NCBI GenBank assembly: GCA_026075535.2
Contig: AP026538.1
Coordinates: forward strand, 15,818,337-15,882,336
Reading direction: 5' to 3'
DNA length: 64,000 bases
Source of the DNA: Tricholoma matsutake
Taxonomy: Eukaryota; Basidiomycota; Agaricomycetes; Agaricales; Tricholomataceae
Below are positions 10,371 to 19,285 of the stretch, piece after piece. Numbering within the stretch: the stretch's first letter is position 1; each line of letters opens with the position of its first letter. The notes below the pieces were generated by a model. It had not been told where the DNA came from and ran no database searches. It was given only the letters and a program-made list of their open reading frames with translations. A program made the position numbers and the translations under genes.

Positions 10371-10960
10371 TGGCCACATATCCAACCAAAGTCAGATCAG
10401 GCGCAAGCAGTGTCAATTCACTGTAAGTCCTCCCCTGAGGGAAGAGTAACCGTTGTTCACCAGACAATGAGGTTTGGCCACCCCAGGTGAGTGAGGTAGA
10501 CCATCACTGCATCCAAGCATAAATGACAGTGACAAGGAAACTGGTTACTCACCGGAGCTGCCATAGGCAGGGGGCTGAGGCCCCCCTCGAGCAAATGCTA
10601 CTCTGAGCATGCACTCAATGACATCATCCCCCCTGCAATGGGAGGAAGGTAGAGGGAGGCAGCATATTGCCACCATCCTGGCGGCGGCCACCAATGGTTT
10701 GGTGGGCAGGGTTGGGGGGGGAGATCCCCCTCTTCAAGCATGGCACGGTCATTGGTGGGTGACATTGGTGAGGCCCACAAGGGCGACGGTGGCGCCGTTC
10801 TGGGGACAAGGGTTCCCCAGTTAAAGGCTCTGCCACTGGTGGAGCAGACTGAGCCGCCTTCATTGCCTCATAGGAAGCCTGGAAGGCTGCCAGTGATGTT
10901 AGGTCTAGAGGAGCTGCCGCTGCAAGAAGCGACTCTGACATGCTCTCTGAAAATCACCAG
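10370..10960 (-). repeat. Left arm of inverted repeat with gag-like coding fragment
   Basis: Matches 12240-12825 in opposite orientation. The minus frame 10941-10624 reads FQASYEAMKAAQSAPPVAEP then GEPLSPERRHR. The plus frame of the other arm (12301-12507) reads FHASYVAMQEAQSAPQVAEP then GEPSSPVQRRCPRGPCKHC. The conserved protein pattern indicates a coding family, probably a retrotransposon structural or accessory protein ending in a cysteine cluster. I do not recognise it precisely. Confidence 0.6.
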
Positions 10961-11219
10961 GTGGCAGTGAGTAGCTCCCACGCCATCTGATGCCAAGAAT
11001 TCCTCTCATTGAGAGGAACTGCAGACACTCAGACGGTACCAACAAAGGTGGTCATTGCGTCCAGTAAATGTAAAAAGGCATGAGAGGTGAATTCGACTTC
11101 CAGCCTCTCATCCCTGGATAATGGCACTTTGTCCTCCACCAACTCGGGGATGGAGGACAAAGGCGGTGACAGGGACTATGTGACTGGCTCAGTGCTGTCA
11201 CAACAATCGGCTGATGATC

Positions 11220-11964
11220 TCAAATGGCACCCTATCGTGTTCTACTCAAAGTCACTCAATGCGGTCGAACAAAATTATGAGATCCACTCTTGAAGGATTA
11301 CCTATTAGCAACAGGTTCTCCTCCAGGCAACTACGAAGGTTCATTCCACGTAGCGGCACAGCGCTACATGAAGTACAAGCAGAGATTGAAAAGCTGTGGA
11401 GTAAGCAGGAAGCTGAAGAAGACATTGTGCAAGGGGTAGAAGGAAGACAGGTGATCGACGATGATAGCAATACAGATTAGGAGGATATAGAGCACAGAGC
11501 GGAGCAGGAACCATCAACCCTGAGCTGAGTTCAGCAATGGCCCTGGCTGCTGACTAACACCGATCATTTTAAGCCCAACTCCCTATATATTAGAGGCTCT
11601 AGATCACTTCAACCACCTCACCCAACCCACACTCAGTCTAATGAATGCAAGAGCCTTGAATAACAGATGGTTTTCTGGATATACCCTATTCTTCATTGTC
11701 ATGGTGTTCCTCAGCCCTTTCATCCTAACATCAAAACAACTACAACCGGACCCTGAATACGACGATATCGAACTGGGGGAGTTACCCAGTTTTGTCAACC
11801 CAGAGCTAGTTCAAGAACGACTTGCTATCCCAATACCACCCGACATCGACTTCCCACCAGCTGCTCATTTGTGGCCTTCACAAGATGCACACCCAGTAAC
11901 CCTGACCGATCCAAGAGCCAACTACGATGATGGACAAGGTCCCAGAAGGTACCTGTGGCCCTAA
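11220..11964 (+). pseudogene. Ty3-gypsy relic: RNase H motif plus 3' sequence
   Basis: WHPIVFYSKSLNAVEQNYEI at 11225-11290 is the gypsy RNase H signature, ended by a TGA stop. Everything between that motif and the 3' end of pol is missing. A 107-codon frame (11641-11964) follows with one hydrophobic segment (TLFFIVMVFLSPFIL) and an acidic, proline-rich tail. It ends just before a polypurine-like tract (TTTAAGGGGAGCGAT) and an LTR start at 12003. The hydrophobic ORF is unassigned. Bases 10961-11219 contain no clear feature. Confidence 0.6.
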
Positions 11965-12002
11965 ACACCATTTCTACATTGGGCCTTTAAGGGGAGCGAT
12001 TG

Positions 12003-12239
12003 TCATGGACATGCCTTCTGGGGTACATGGGCCAAGGTGAGGGTAAGGCATTGGTGCCTTGTACATACATAATTCTCTCTTCCTTCCCTGAGTTGAGATT
12101 GCAACAAGGGTGTTGCTATTGTATAGGGGGGTACATGTAGCCGTGGCAGTAGCGCACATAGCAGAGTCCATAGCAGAGCCGTGCCAGAGTCTGGCATTCC
12201 CCTTAGTGGTCACGTGACCTCATAGATAGACACACACAT
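12003..12239 (+). repeat. Partial LTR of the gypsy relic
   Basis: Begins TGTCATGGACATGCC directly after a polypurine-like tract, the classic 3' LTR junction. The far end merges into the inverted-repeat arm near 12240 and no second LTR is present, so its length is uncertain. Confidence 0.45.
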
Positions 12240-12825
12240 GTGGTAGACAGGGAATCATCTTTGCTTGTCCGCGTCCTTTCTGACTCACATCTAGTAGTAG
12301 ATGCGAGCCCTGTCCAAACCGTCTCATCTAGTAGTAGACAAGACCCTAAGAGACCGCATGGCTCCAACATCTCCGGAAGCCTTCCATGCTTCCTATGTGG
12401 CAATGCAAGAGGCTCAGTCTGCTCCCCAAGTGGCAGAGCCTCCACAAGGGGAACCCTCATCCCCAGTACAGCGCCGTTGCCCTAGGGGACCGTGCAAGCA
12501 TTGCAACTAAACTCATGTCCACCAAAGGTTTGGTGGCCACTGTCAGGATGGCAGCAACATGCCACCTCCCTCTACCTTCCTCCCACTGCGGGGGGGACAA
12601 TGTCATTGAGTGCATGCTCAGAGTAGCATTTGCTCGAGGGGGGCCTTGGCCCCCTGCCCATGGCAGCTCCGGTGAGCAACCACTTGCCTCATCACTGTCA
12701 CACGTGCTTGGATGCACCTCATTCACTTGGGGTGGTCAATCCTCAATGGCTGACAAGTGAATATGGTGAATTGACACTGCTGTGCCTGATCTGACCTTGG
12801 TTGGATATGTGGCTGGGGGACCGGG
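12240..12825 (+). repeat. Right arm of inverted repeat with gag-like coding fragment
   Basis: Reverse-complement relative of 10370-10960 (see that entry). The arms share the coding fragment and the non-coding tail down to ggttggatatgtggc followed by a ggga run. The two arms enclose the gypsy relic, giving a roughly 2.45-kb inverted structure. Confidence 0.65.
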
Positions 12826-12849
12826 ATAGCCCAGCTGGTGATCTGATGG

Positions 12850-13921
12850 AGTCTGTATGTATCAAGTGCGTCTCTGCATTCCTCAGTCCACCATCCTTTG
12901 GACGATTTGCCTAGACATGATTCATTGGCATGGTCATCCCATGCCTTGGTTAAGATTGCTGATATTGCCGAAATGACCTCATCAATCTCTGCCAATGTAT
13001 TCCCATGCCATTCAAGCCATGGGTTTAGTGCAGAGGAGACAAGATCTAAGTAAGACACTTCCTCTTTGGATCCTTTGTTGATAGACCACTTGGTGACCAG
13101 AACCAGAGATCCCGGGCCAGGCAGTGTGAGTGTCAGGGGGGCATGGTCAGACGTCCCCCTGGCCTCAGGTAAGATTTTGTAGTATAACGTGAATTGGAGA
13201 TCCGCGGGTATGAACATCAGGTTGATCACTGTGGGGTGAAGGCCCTGTTGTGGGGGGAAGTGTGTGGGTCCTTCCTCAATGGGGAAGGCCCTTGCTAGGC
13301 CTAAGGCCATGGCCGCTTCCACTAAGTGGTTGGCGTGAATTGACTGCACAAGCCCCTGGGGGTCCCAAGAGGCATGTCGTATGTTAAAATTGCCACACAT
13401 GAAGTGCAGGCATGGGAGGGCCATGATGCTGAGGCATGGCATATGCTGAAATCTCTGCACACAAAGTGCAGTTGTGGGAGCACCATGACGCTTTCATAAA
13501 GAAGTGTGGTGGCCATATGTTGGCTGTCTGAATAGACGTTTGCCAGAAGAATAATGTCATCCCCTATTCCCAGAGAGAAGAGGAGGATGTCACAATGATT
13601 GATCAGATCTCAGCAGAGCCCTGGTCTGAGATTTGTGATGCTGTTTGTGACGTACACAGCAATACATGGGGGGGTGTCAACCCCTGATGGGTGCACCAGC
13701 AGGCTCCAATTTGGGCTCATGGGTGCGCCAATAACGTCTTCCCCTTCCCTGTTGTGGGCAGAGGGGGCTTGTCTTATGAGCCACCAAGGTGGCTCTTGGA
13801 TAAAGAGCAGATCGTAATCATCTACTAGATCCGCCAGTAAAGTGTCCATGTAACCATAATTTCTGTTTACATTTTGACTAAATACTTGTAGATGAGGAAG
13901 TGATCTAAGTCTCTCTCTCAT
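12850..13921 (-). pseudogene. LINE K endonuclease domain (APE type)
   Basis: The minus frame 13921-13610 opens the domain: RLRSLPHLQVFSQNVNRNYG, then DYDLLFIQEPPWWLIR, matching the N-x-N and QEP motifs of exonuclease-endonuclease-phosphatase LINE endonucleases. The frame 13460-12723 gives the C-terminal half with FNIRHASWDPQGL and GTSDHAPLTLTLPG, the catalytic SDH motif. It then enters the linker before RT (WWTEECRDALDTYRLHQITS). A local duplication of about 66 bp around 13388-13500 repeats the LHF-C-DF-I-HA segment and disrupts the frame. The RT is lost at about 12850. The same endonuclease start occurs on the plus strand at 21092. Confidence 0.85.
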
Positions 13922-13924
13922 TTA

Positions 13925-14339
13925 CATTTGACCACCGCATCCTGTGGGAGGGTAATTAGGAGGGGAGTGAGAGTTGCATCTAGCACTCACCTCATCGTAG
14001 TGCGCTTTGATCCAATCCCAGTCAAAGCAATGTCGCCAAAAATTGCATTGATGGTCATCAGATGCATGATTCTTGCAGCAGTTTAGACACCTAGCCAGGT
14101 GTGGACACGCTGCTCCTTCTGGAGTAGGAGGAATGGGCGGGTTGGTTGTCGGGCTACCCTTGCAACACCCCCCCAGGGCATGGTGGTGCTCCTTGCGGTG
14201 TGGTCCTGCGCAGATCGGGCATTTGGTCTGTGGTGCTCTGCATGCTGGGGTGGGGTGACCCCATTTCCAGCAGCATTGGCAGAGGGGGAGGCCAGGGTTT
14301 GCTCTGGCTGCCCTAATGTGTGCGACGTAGCGTACATGG
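13925..14339 (-). pseudogene. LINE K ORF1 zinc-knuckle region
   Basis: The minus reading has RANPGLPLCQCCWKWGHPTP, then CPICAGPHRKEHH and CLNCCKNHASDD: tandem CCHC-type knuckles of a LINE ORF1 nucleic-acid-binding protein, ending just before the endonuclease start. The upstream part of ORF1 (15569-16993) is separated from it by element L1 (14340-15568). About 40 bp of ORF1 are missing at the junction, compared with the plus-strand LINE J copy. Confidence 0.75.
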
Positions 14340-14487
14340 CCCTAGATGCCATTTTGGGGGCAGTTGTAGTGGGTAGCATCTGTGTCTGCGGCTGTGACGT
14401 GGCAGTGGGACGGTGTGGCTCAGGGCACAATGGGAGGGGCTGGGAACGAAGCTGGGTGTCTATGAGTCGACTCGGCAGAGTGTGCCA

Positions 14488-15165
14488 TCATTTTCGAGGT
14501 GTTTGGGGCCATTTTGGAGCAGGGGAAGAGGTTGTGGTTGTTGTTGTTGAGCATGTTGGCAACATTGATGGCAGCATTGACGTGGTTGATGGGGGCTGTG
14601 CAGGCGTCGTCAACGGTGATGTGGCAGCGTTGGGGGGTATGCTGGGGTGCATGTCAAGGGTTTGCATTGCTGTTTCCGTGGTATTGGGAGTGGCTTGGGT
14701 AATGAAGTTGACGGGCACATTTTTCAGCATGGTGGGGTCTTCATCATCGTGCGGCTCCATTTGAAGGGTGGCACACTGATGGTCGGGGGTGGCATTGGTT
14801 TGCACAGTGGTCTCGATGGTTGTGGGGGTGGTTTGTATGGGTGCGCCACATGGCCCGGTGTTCATCTGCTTTCCTTTCCACCATTTGCATTCATCTGCTA
14901 TTCCTGCACTGTATGCCTCATCTAATCTCTCCTCCAGTTCTTCACCCCATTGCTTGTAAGCTTGTATGTAGCCTGCTTGAAAACCACAAGCAAAGCACTC
15001 GTTCCATAGATCTTGTATGCTTGGTGGTGACTGTTTGTCATCCAAGTGGTCTAAAATGTAATTTATTAATTTTTTAAGCATGCAGCTCGCATCATGTGCA
15101 GTGCGTTCTTTGGGAGTCATAAACAAGAGGTTGAGGGAGGCTGTTCCAGTGCTAAGGACATCCAT
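14488..15165 (-). pseudogene. Element L1 single ORF, N-terminal two thirds
   Basis: Open for 225 codons: a 100-residue helical start (DASCMLKKLINYILDHLDDK; a glycine-alternating segment ACGFQAGYIQAYKQWGEELE) followed by a long Thr/Pro-rich region. That region carries Gln-Thr repeats of the STQT type (ITQATPNTTETAMQT). The same pattern (FSTQATPKTNEMATQT) occurs in L2 at about 41530. It has no Gag, protease, RT or integrase motif. The C-terminal part, with the FDW and DWxxDP motifs seen in L2, is missing. Function unknown; the family resemblance to recurring Agaricomycete hypothetical proteins is from memory. Confidence 0.6.
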
Positions 15166-15205
15166 TTTTCTGGTTCTGGGTGTCAGGTTCTGGGTCTGGT
15201 TCTAT

Positions 15206-15241
<36 letters not shown>

Positions 15242-15285
15242 GTCTGGTTCTGTGGTTCTGTGGACTGGGTTCTGGGTGCTGGGGC
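15165..15285 (+). repeat. GGTTCT microsatellite
   Basis: About 20 degenerate tandem units of tggttc/tgggtc in the 5' leader of L1. The equivalent position in L2 (42228-42295) has ctggta/ctggtt hexamers, so the hexamer tract is a conserved part of the leader. Confidence 0.9.
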
Positions 15286-15427
15286 TAGAGACTCAAGAGC
15301 AATAACTAGAAAGGGAAGCTAGATGCAAATTTATGCGTTGTGACGTGGCTTGCGAGAACAAAGCAGAAGTAACAAAAATAGAACAAAGCAATAGTGCGTG
15401 TGTCAAATCATGCTCTCATCACCAAGA

Positions 15428-15568
15428 TGGAGATGTACCAAGTGTCTCCTCTATAGCAATGGTATAGCATGGTAGTGATAGCCTAAGCATGACTATGTAC
15501 AGGTGTGACTGTCTACTGACTATGTGGTCACGTGAATACTGGAGTAGGTGCCCAAACACCCTACTCCA
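15428..15568 (-). repeat. 141-bp LTR-like repeat of element L1
   Basis: Same length, termini and orientation as the L2 repeats (39742-39882 and 42477-42617). Immediately inside (15404-15427) lies the conserved TTGGTGATGAGAGCATGATT (minus). It would pair with a tRNA 3' end in CCA and looks like a primer-binding site. Confidence 0.75.
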
Positions 15569-16993
15569 TTAGCACGCACACCGCTGATCAAGTCAGCGAT
15601 GTTGAGATACATGGTGCAGGTGTCCGACATCTTTGAATCATGTACAACTCGTGGGTGGTTGTGTAGTACTGCCAAGTCAGAGATACCTGACTTGATGATG
15701 TGTGCTACAATGACATCTGGCATGATCGCCTTGTCATTTGCAATGTATGGGACGTCTACCAGCTTCAGGTAGGACATGGATGTGGGCAGAGCAGCACAGA
15801 GCCAGAGGGAACACCTTGTGTGCCGCCTCTTTGAAGCATTGTATGTCCTCTTCTGAGGCCACTACATCTGTTGAGATTGAAAATTGATCTCCGTTTCTCA
15901 TAGCAGACTGTGCCACTAGTTTGGAGTGGTGTAGTCAAAGTGTGCTCCTGACATGGTCAAGGAGGTCAGCAGGATTGGCCCTCTCCTCAGGAGCAGGCGT
16001 GATGTGGATGAAGACCTGTCGTCTAGACGGTCTGTGAATGGTGGGCAAAGGTTTGGACATCTTAGCCTTGGAGGGGCCGACATGTTGATAGATGTCTGTC
16101 AGCCTGTCAGTAGGGAGTTCTGGGAAAGCCTTGGCAAGTCACACAAGACCATCTGCAGAGGAGTTTGGTACCCGCCCCCCAGGGAAGCGAGCAACCTGAG
16201 CAAAGGTCCCCATACCCGAAGGTCTGGTGGCCCGATTCATGGGTGGAAGAGGTCCTCTTCCCCATGATGTGGAGACGCCCCCTGTTGGGGGTTTAGGAAG
16301 AGGTTGAGCCCCCTTAGGGCCTCATTTCCTCAGGTTGTATCGGGCTGGGGCTTCATCACCCCCTCCCATAGGAAAGTCCCCACTAGGGTCCTCTATAGGA
16401 CGTCCTGAGGAGTCTCCCTCGGCCATCCTGTCTAGTGTGTCCCAGAGTTTGCTGCTCCCAGAGTCACGATCAATGCCGAATGAGGCTGCTGCTAGCAGGA
16501 CCTTGCCCAGTTGTTCGGATATCAGCTGTCTTTTGACAGCCATGATGCGGTTTGAGCCTGTCCTACTGGCCAGACTGTTAAAACTGTCTGTGTACTCCCC
16601 TAGTCTGCTTGCAAAGATTGGGGCATTGCCCCATTCATCGCTCGCCATCTCTGTGTCCATAGGTGTGGCAGGGGGTTTGAATAAGAGTCTGTCCTCAGAC
16701 CACTGTGAAGCAGGTGTGGAAGGAGTAGTTGTGGGAGCAGGGGACACAGTGGCCCTCCTGGAAGATTTAGCGGCCTGAGAGGAGGCAAGGCTCACTCTCT
16801 GGGCATGTGGAGTAGATAGTCCTGCCCCATAGGGGGACTGTGATGGAGAACCTCTTTGGGTCCTCTGAGAGTCAATTGGGTTGTCACCAGGGGTATGAGG
16901 TGTACCGACATTGGAGAGCTCGCCCTCTGCCATCGGCTTGTCTGATCTCCCTCCTTTTCTCAGATAATAGTCACTCATGCATTGGTAAGACAC
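15569..16993 (-). pseudogene. LINE K ORF1, N-terminal and middle part
   Basis: The minus frame 16993-16322 is open for 223 codons. It is Ser/Pro/Thr-rich with RRATVSPAPTTTPSTPASQW, then a structured part (LASRTGSNRIMAVKRQLISE, LGKVLLAAASFGI). It continues after stops into DHVRSTL, QFSISTDVVASEEDIQCFKE and SYLKLVDVPYIA (15916-15520). The same blocks occur in LINE J at 19590-19706 and 20391-20660, in the order expected for a LINE ORF1. Broken by stops and by element L1 at 15568. Confidence 0.75.
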
Positions 16994-17038
16994 TGTATAA
17001 ACCAGATCACTAGGTTGTTGACGGATGGAGCCACAGGA

Positions 17039-17139
17039 TGTTGAAAACAGTGTCGACGAAAATTTCGGTGGCTCTGCATGTCGCAGTTAGAAGTCAAGAA
17101 GTGATGGGTGTAGTAAGTGTTTCATCACTGTATTCAACA
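17039..17139. mobile_element. 101-bp MITE
   Basis: Ends TGTTGAAAACAGTG and CACTGTATTCAACA, a 14-bp inverted repeat with one mismatch. It lies at the end of the LINE M RNase H frame. Its last 30 bases recur exactly at 18520-18549, so the end sequence belongs to a dispersed family. No clear TSD. Confidence 0.55.
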
Positions 17140-17141
17140 TC

Positions 17142-18138
17142 TTGTGTGCTCCCCATTCGAAAGATGAAGGTATGTGCCAGAATGTGACATTTCGTTCTTT
17201 GTCCCTGGATAACCAGGGACAGAGAGCATGACATGCGTCCAGGGCAAAGATTTGCCCAGAACATGGATTGGGATCTATGAGGGATTCAATTCCCACCATA
17301 GAGTCCGAGAAAATCACCAGTCTCTTACATCCCTTGCTGCAAGCAGCCAAGGCTCCGAGTTGGAGGGTGAAGAGTTCGACCTCTGGAGGGGTTCTCCTTC
17401 CAGAAGCAGAGACAATGTGAGATCTACTTGCTCCCCTGGTCCAAAGACAAGGGTGCAAGCTACCACTTGATATTTGGAATTGGTGGGCACTGCAGTGTCC
17501 ACCGCGATGATGAGGGTGTCTATCTCGCTTTGGGCCATGGCCCAAGCCTTATCGAGATCCCCTCTGTAAGCATTCCTCACCTCTTCCTCCTTAGAGCAGA
17601 GGCGCTGAGTAGTGAATTGGGTGGGGAACAAGTCCTTCACCCTGTTTCCAGGCGTGTTTTCTTCCCCAAAGGGGTTGAATTCATCCACTGGGACTGAGTC
17701 CATTGCCGCCACAGAGGCAATTGATGGGCTCAGTAGTGAGAAAGCGGACACCGCCCCTACCACCTTGAGTCTGAGGTCATGGGGTGAGGTGGTGCCTGCA
17801 AATTTACGCTCTAAGATTGCTCTCAGAGGGTGTGAGGGGGCAAGCAGGGGAGTTCTTAGGGCTCCCCTGTCTGCAAGACGCCGCAGTAGCAGCTGCATAG
17901 GCAGTAGTCCTGTGATACTTTCCAGGCCACCTATAGGGGTGGTTCTGAATGCACCAGTGATCCAGCATGCAGTGATAGACTGCACCTGGGCCAACACTTT
18001 GATGACCCCTTTAAAGTGAGCACCTTTAAAGTGCCAAAGTCTCAGCCCATACATCATGATTGGCATGATGCACGAGCAGTACAAGAGACATTTCTGCATG
18101 GGTTTGAGCCCCCTTACAGAATTGCCAAGCATTCCCAT
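17142..18138 (-). pseudogene. LINE M: RT C-terminal region and RNase H
   Basis: The minus frame 18138-17314 starts at MLGNSVRGLKPMQKCLLYCS and has PIMMYGLRLWHFKGA and AFRTTPIGGLESITGLLPMQ, the thumb and connection typical of fungal LINEs. RNase H follows: TLIIAVDTAVPTNSKYQVVA, a frameshift near 17400, then LFTLQLGALAACSKGCKRLV and FSDSMVGIESLIDPNPCSGQ. The domain ends at the WHIPSSFEWGAHK motif beside the MITE. It is the C-terminal half of an autonomous LINE like K and J, with upstream domains absent. Confidence 0.85.
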
Positions 18139-18174
18139 AGCCCTCGCCGTGGTGAGGGCTTTGGTGGAGTAGAA

Positions 18175-18549
18175 TTGTTAAAAGCTTAAGATGAGTTTTA
18201 CTAGTGTTTAACACTTGTCAACAACTCCCGTCTACTGTCCACAACGCACTTATAACATGTTTAATAATAGTGATGTGTTTAGCACTTTATTCCAATTCAA
18301 TCTCGTGTCTAGTTTCCCAGACATAGTAGGATTCTGCTTTTGGTTGTTCCTGTTGTGCCAGGAAACCGCAAGGCATGAAAGTAGGTGTCCACTATATCGC
18401 ATCTGCATTACCCCCTATGTCTGGGTCCAAAAATCTAAGTAATAGCTATAATACAAAGCAAGTTATGAAGTAAATGAAGTTGGGTCTTAATGTCTACACT
18501 CTAAAAGTCTTTTGGATTATGTAGTAAGTGTTTCATCACTGTATTCAAC
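18175..18549. repeat. 375-bp TG..CA-bounded repeat, family unknown
   Basis: Runs from TGTTAAAAGC to GTATTCAACA, separating LINE M from the coiled-coil ORF. It contains a block (about 18362-18405) that is nearly identical, in reverse, to 1965-2010: aggtgtccactatatcgc is shared exactly. The last 30 bases equal the end of the MITE at 17139. Possibly a solo LTR or a MITE; no TSD seen. Confidence 0.45.
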
Positions 18550-18971
18550 ACTTTCCCCTTCTCCTTCTTCTTTGGGGAGGCGCTCCCCTCGCCCTCGTCG
18601 TCCTCCATGGCTTTCCGCTTCTTTTCCGCCCTCTTGGTGGCAGTTGCTTTCTTTTGTTTGGCCTCCATGGCCTTCTTCTCTGCCTCTATTCTGGCTGCCT
18701 CCCTCGCAGCCTCCTCCACAACCATTCGCTCCTTGGCCTCCCTCACTTCTTCCTCCAGCCGGAGCTCTTCCATAAATTTTTCTTGTTGCACCTTGAGGGC
18801 CATGATCTTGTCTGTGTGTGAGGGCATAGTAGATTGGGGGTAGGGGAGGAAAGTTGTGGTGATGATGGTAGTGGTTGAAAGAAGACTTGGGAACCCATCA
18901 AAATCAACATACCCGATGTGGACTCGAACATTCATGTGCCTTGTAGGCTCAGCACTAAGGGTGAAATACAA
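18501..18971 (-). CDS. Coiled-coil ORF beside an LTR (gypsy D relic)
   Basis: An open minus frame of 156 codons. Its start region (AEPTRHMNVRVHIGYVDFDG) lies 3 bp inside an LTR at 18975. Then comes a strongly charged coiled coil (LRLEEEVREAKERM, AAREAARIEAEKKAMEAKQK) and a basic tail (KRAEKKRKAMEDDEGEGSAS). It corresponds to exon 1 of the spliced gene at 29338-30498 in gypsy C. Even the leader is shared (ccttagtgcygagcctacaa). The zinc-cluster exon is missing: the frame runs into the repeat ending at 18549. Composition and family, from memory, match Agaricomycete coiled-coil plus Cys-cluster proteins linked to gypsy elements. Confidence 0.6.
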   Translation of the reverse strand: MYFTLSAEPTRHMNVRVHIGYVDFDGFPSLLSTTTIITTTFLPYPQSTMPSHTDKIMALKVQQEKFMEELRLEEEVREAKERMVVEEAAREAARIEAEKKAMEAKQKKATATKRAEKKRKAMEDDEGEGSASPKKKEKGKVLNTVMKHLLHNPKDF

Positions 18972-18974
18972 CTG

Positions 18975-19285
18975 TTAAGTGCTGAGTTGGGGGGAAGACA
19001 TTGGAAATCCAGTCGGACCTGGAATGGTTGAACTGACTGGCAGGAGCAGAATCCCAGAGGAATTCTGAGGCAAATGTTAACTTGGACAGATGGGACTTGG
19101 CTTCAGCTTTTAAGAAGCTGCGCCCTTCTCCTTGTCAAGTGTCTTAATTCCAAAGGAAGGTGAGCAGGGAAGATTGGAGGTCTGGAGGTTATCTGGTGAG
19201 GACAAGTAAAGGTTTAGAGGAAGACTTAGAGAGAGGCAAAGGGAAGTGAAGATAGAATTAGATTTAACTGAGTGACTTGGTTGAT
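18975..19285 (-). repeat. LTR fragment of gypsy D
   Basis: Begins TGTTAAGTGCTGAG and is related to the gypsy C LTR through the shared block gcttcagctt..taagaagctg at about 19097-19118. It stops near 19285, where LINE J begins. No second LTR. Confidence 0.6.

Larger units (their letters stand above)
14340..15568 (-). mobile_element. Element L1: truncated copy of the small LTR element
   Basis: Its right end is a 141-bp terminal repeat (15428-15568), the same length as the two repeats of L2. The repeat starts TGGAGA, ends CCCTACTCCA, and carries the adjacent conserved PBS-like sequence. It inserts into the LINE K ORF1 frame directly after GTGCTAA (minus). The coding region is homologous to L2 on the same strand. 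The left part and second repeat are missing; the junction at about 14340 sits where both L1 and LINE K are internal. Confidence 0.75.

Noticed and set aside
11641..11964. Envelope-like gene of a retroelement
   Set aside because: Only one hydrophobic segment, 107 codons, no signal peptide or cleavage pattern, and no comparable ORF in the other gypsy elements.
13599..14764. Plus-strand ORFs of 72-221 codons
   Set aside because: Opposite strand of the LINE K endonuclease, zinc-knuckle region and element L1 ORF, which carry the recognisable motifs.
18512..18843. Plus-strand ORFs opposite the coiled-coil ORF
   Set aside because: Complement of charged coiled-coil codons; no motif and no counterpart in gypsy C.
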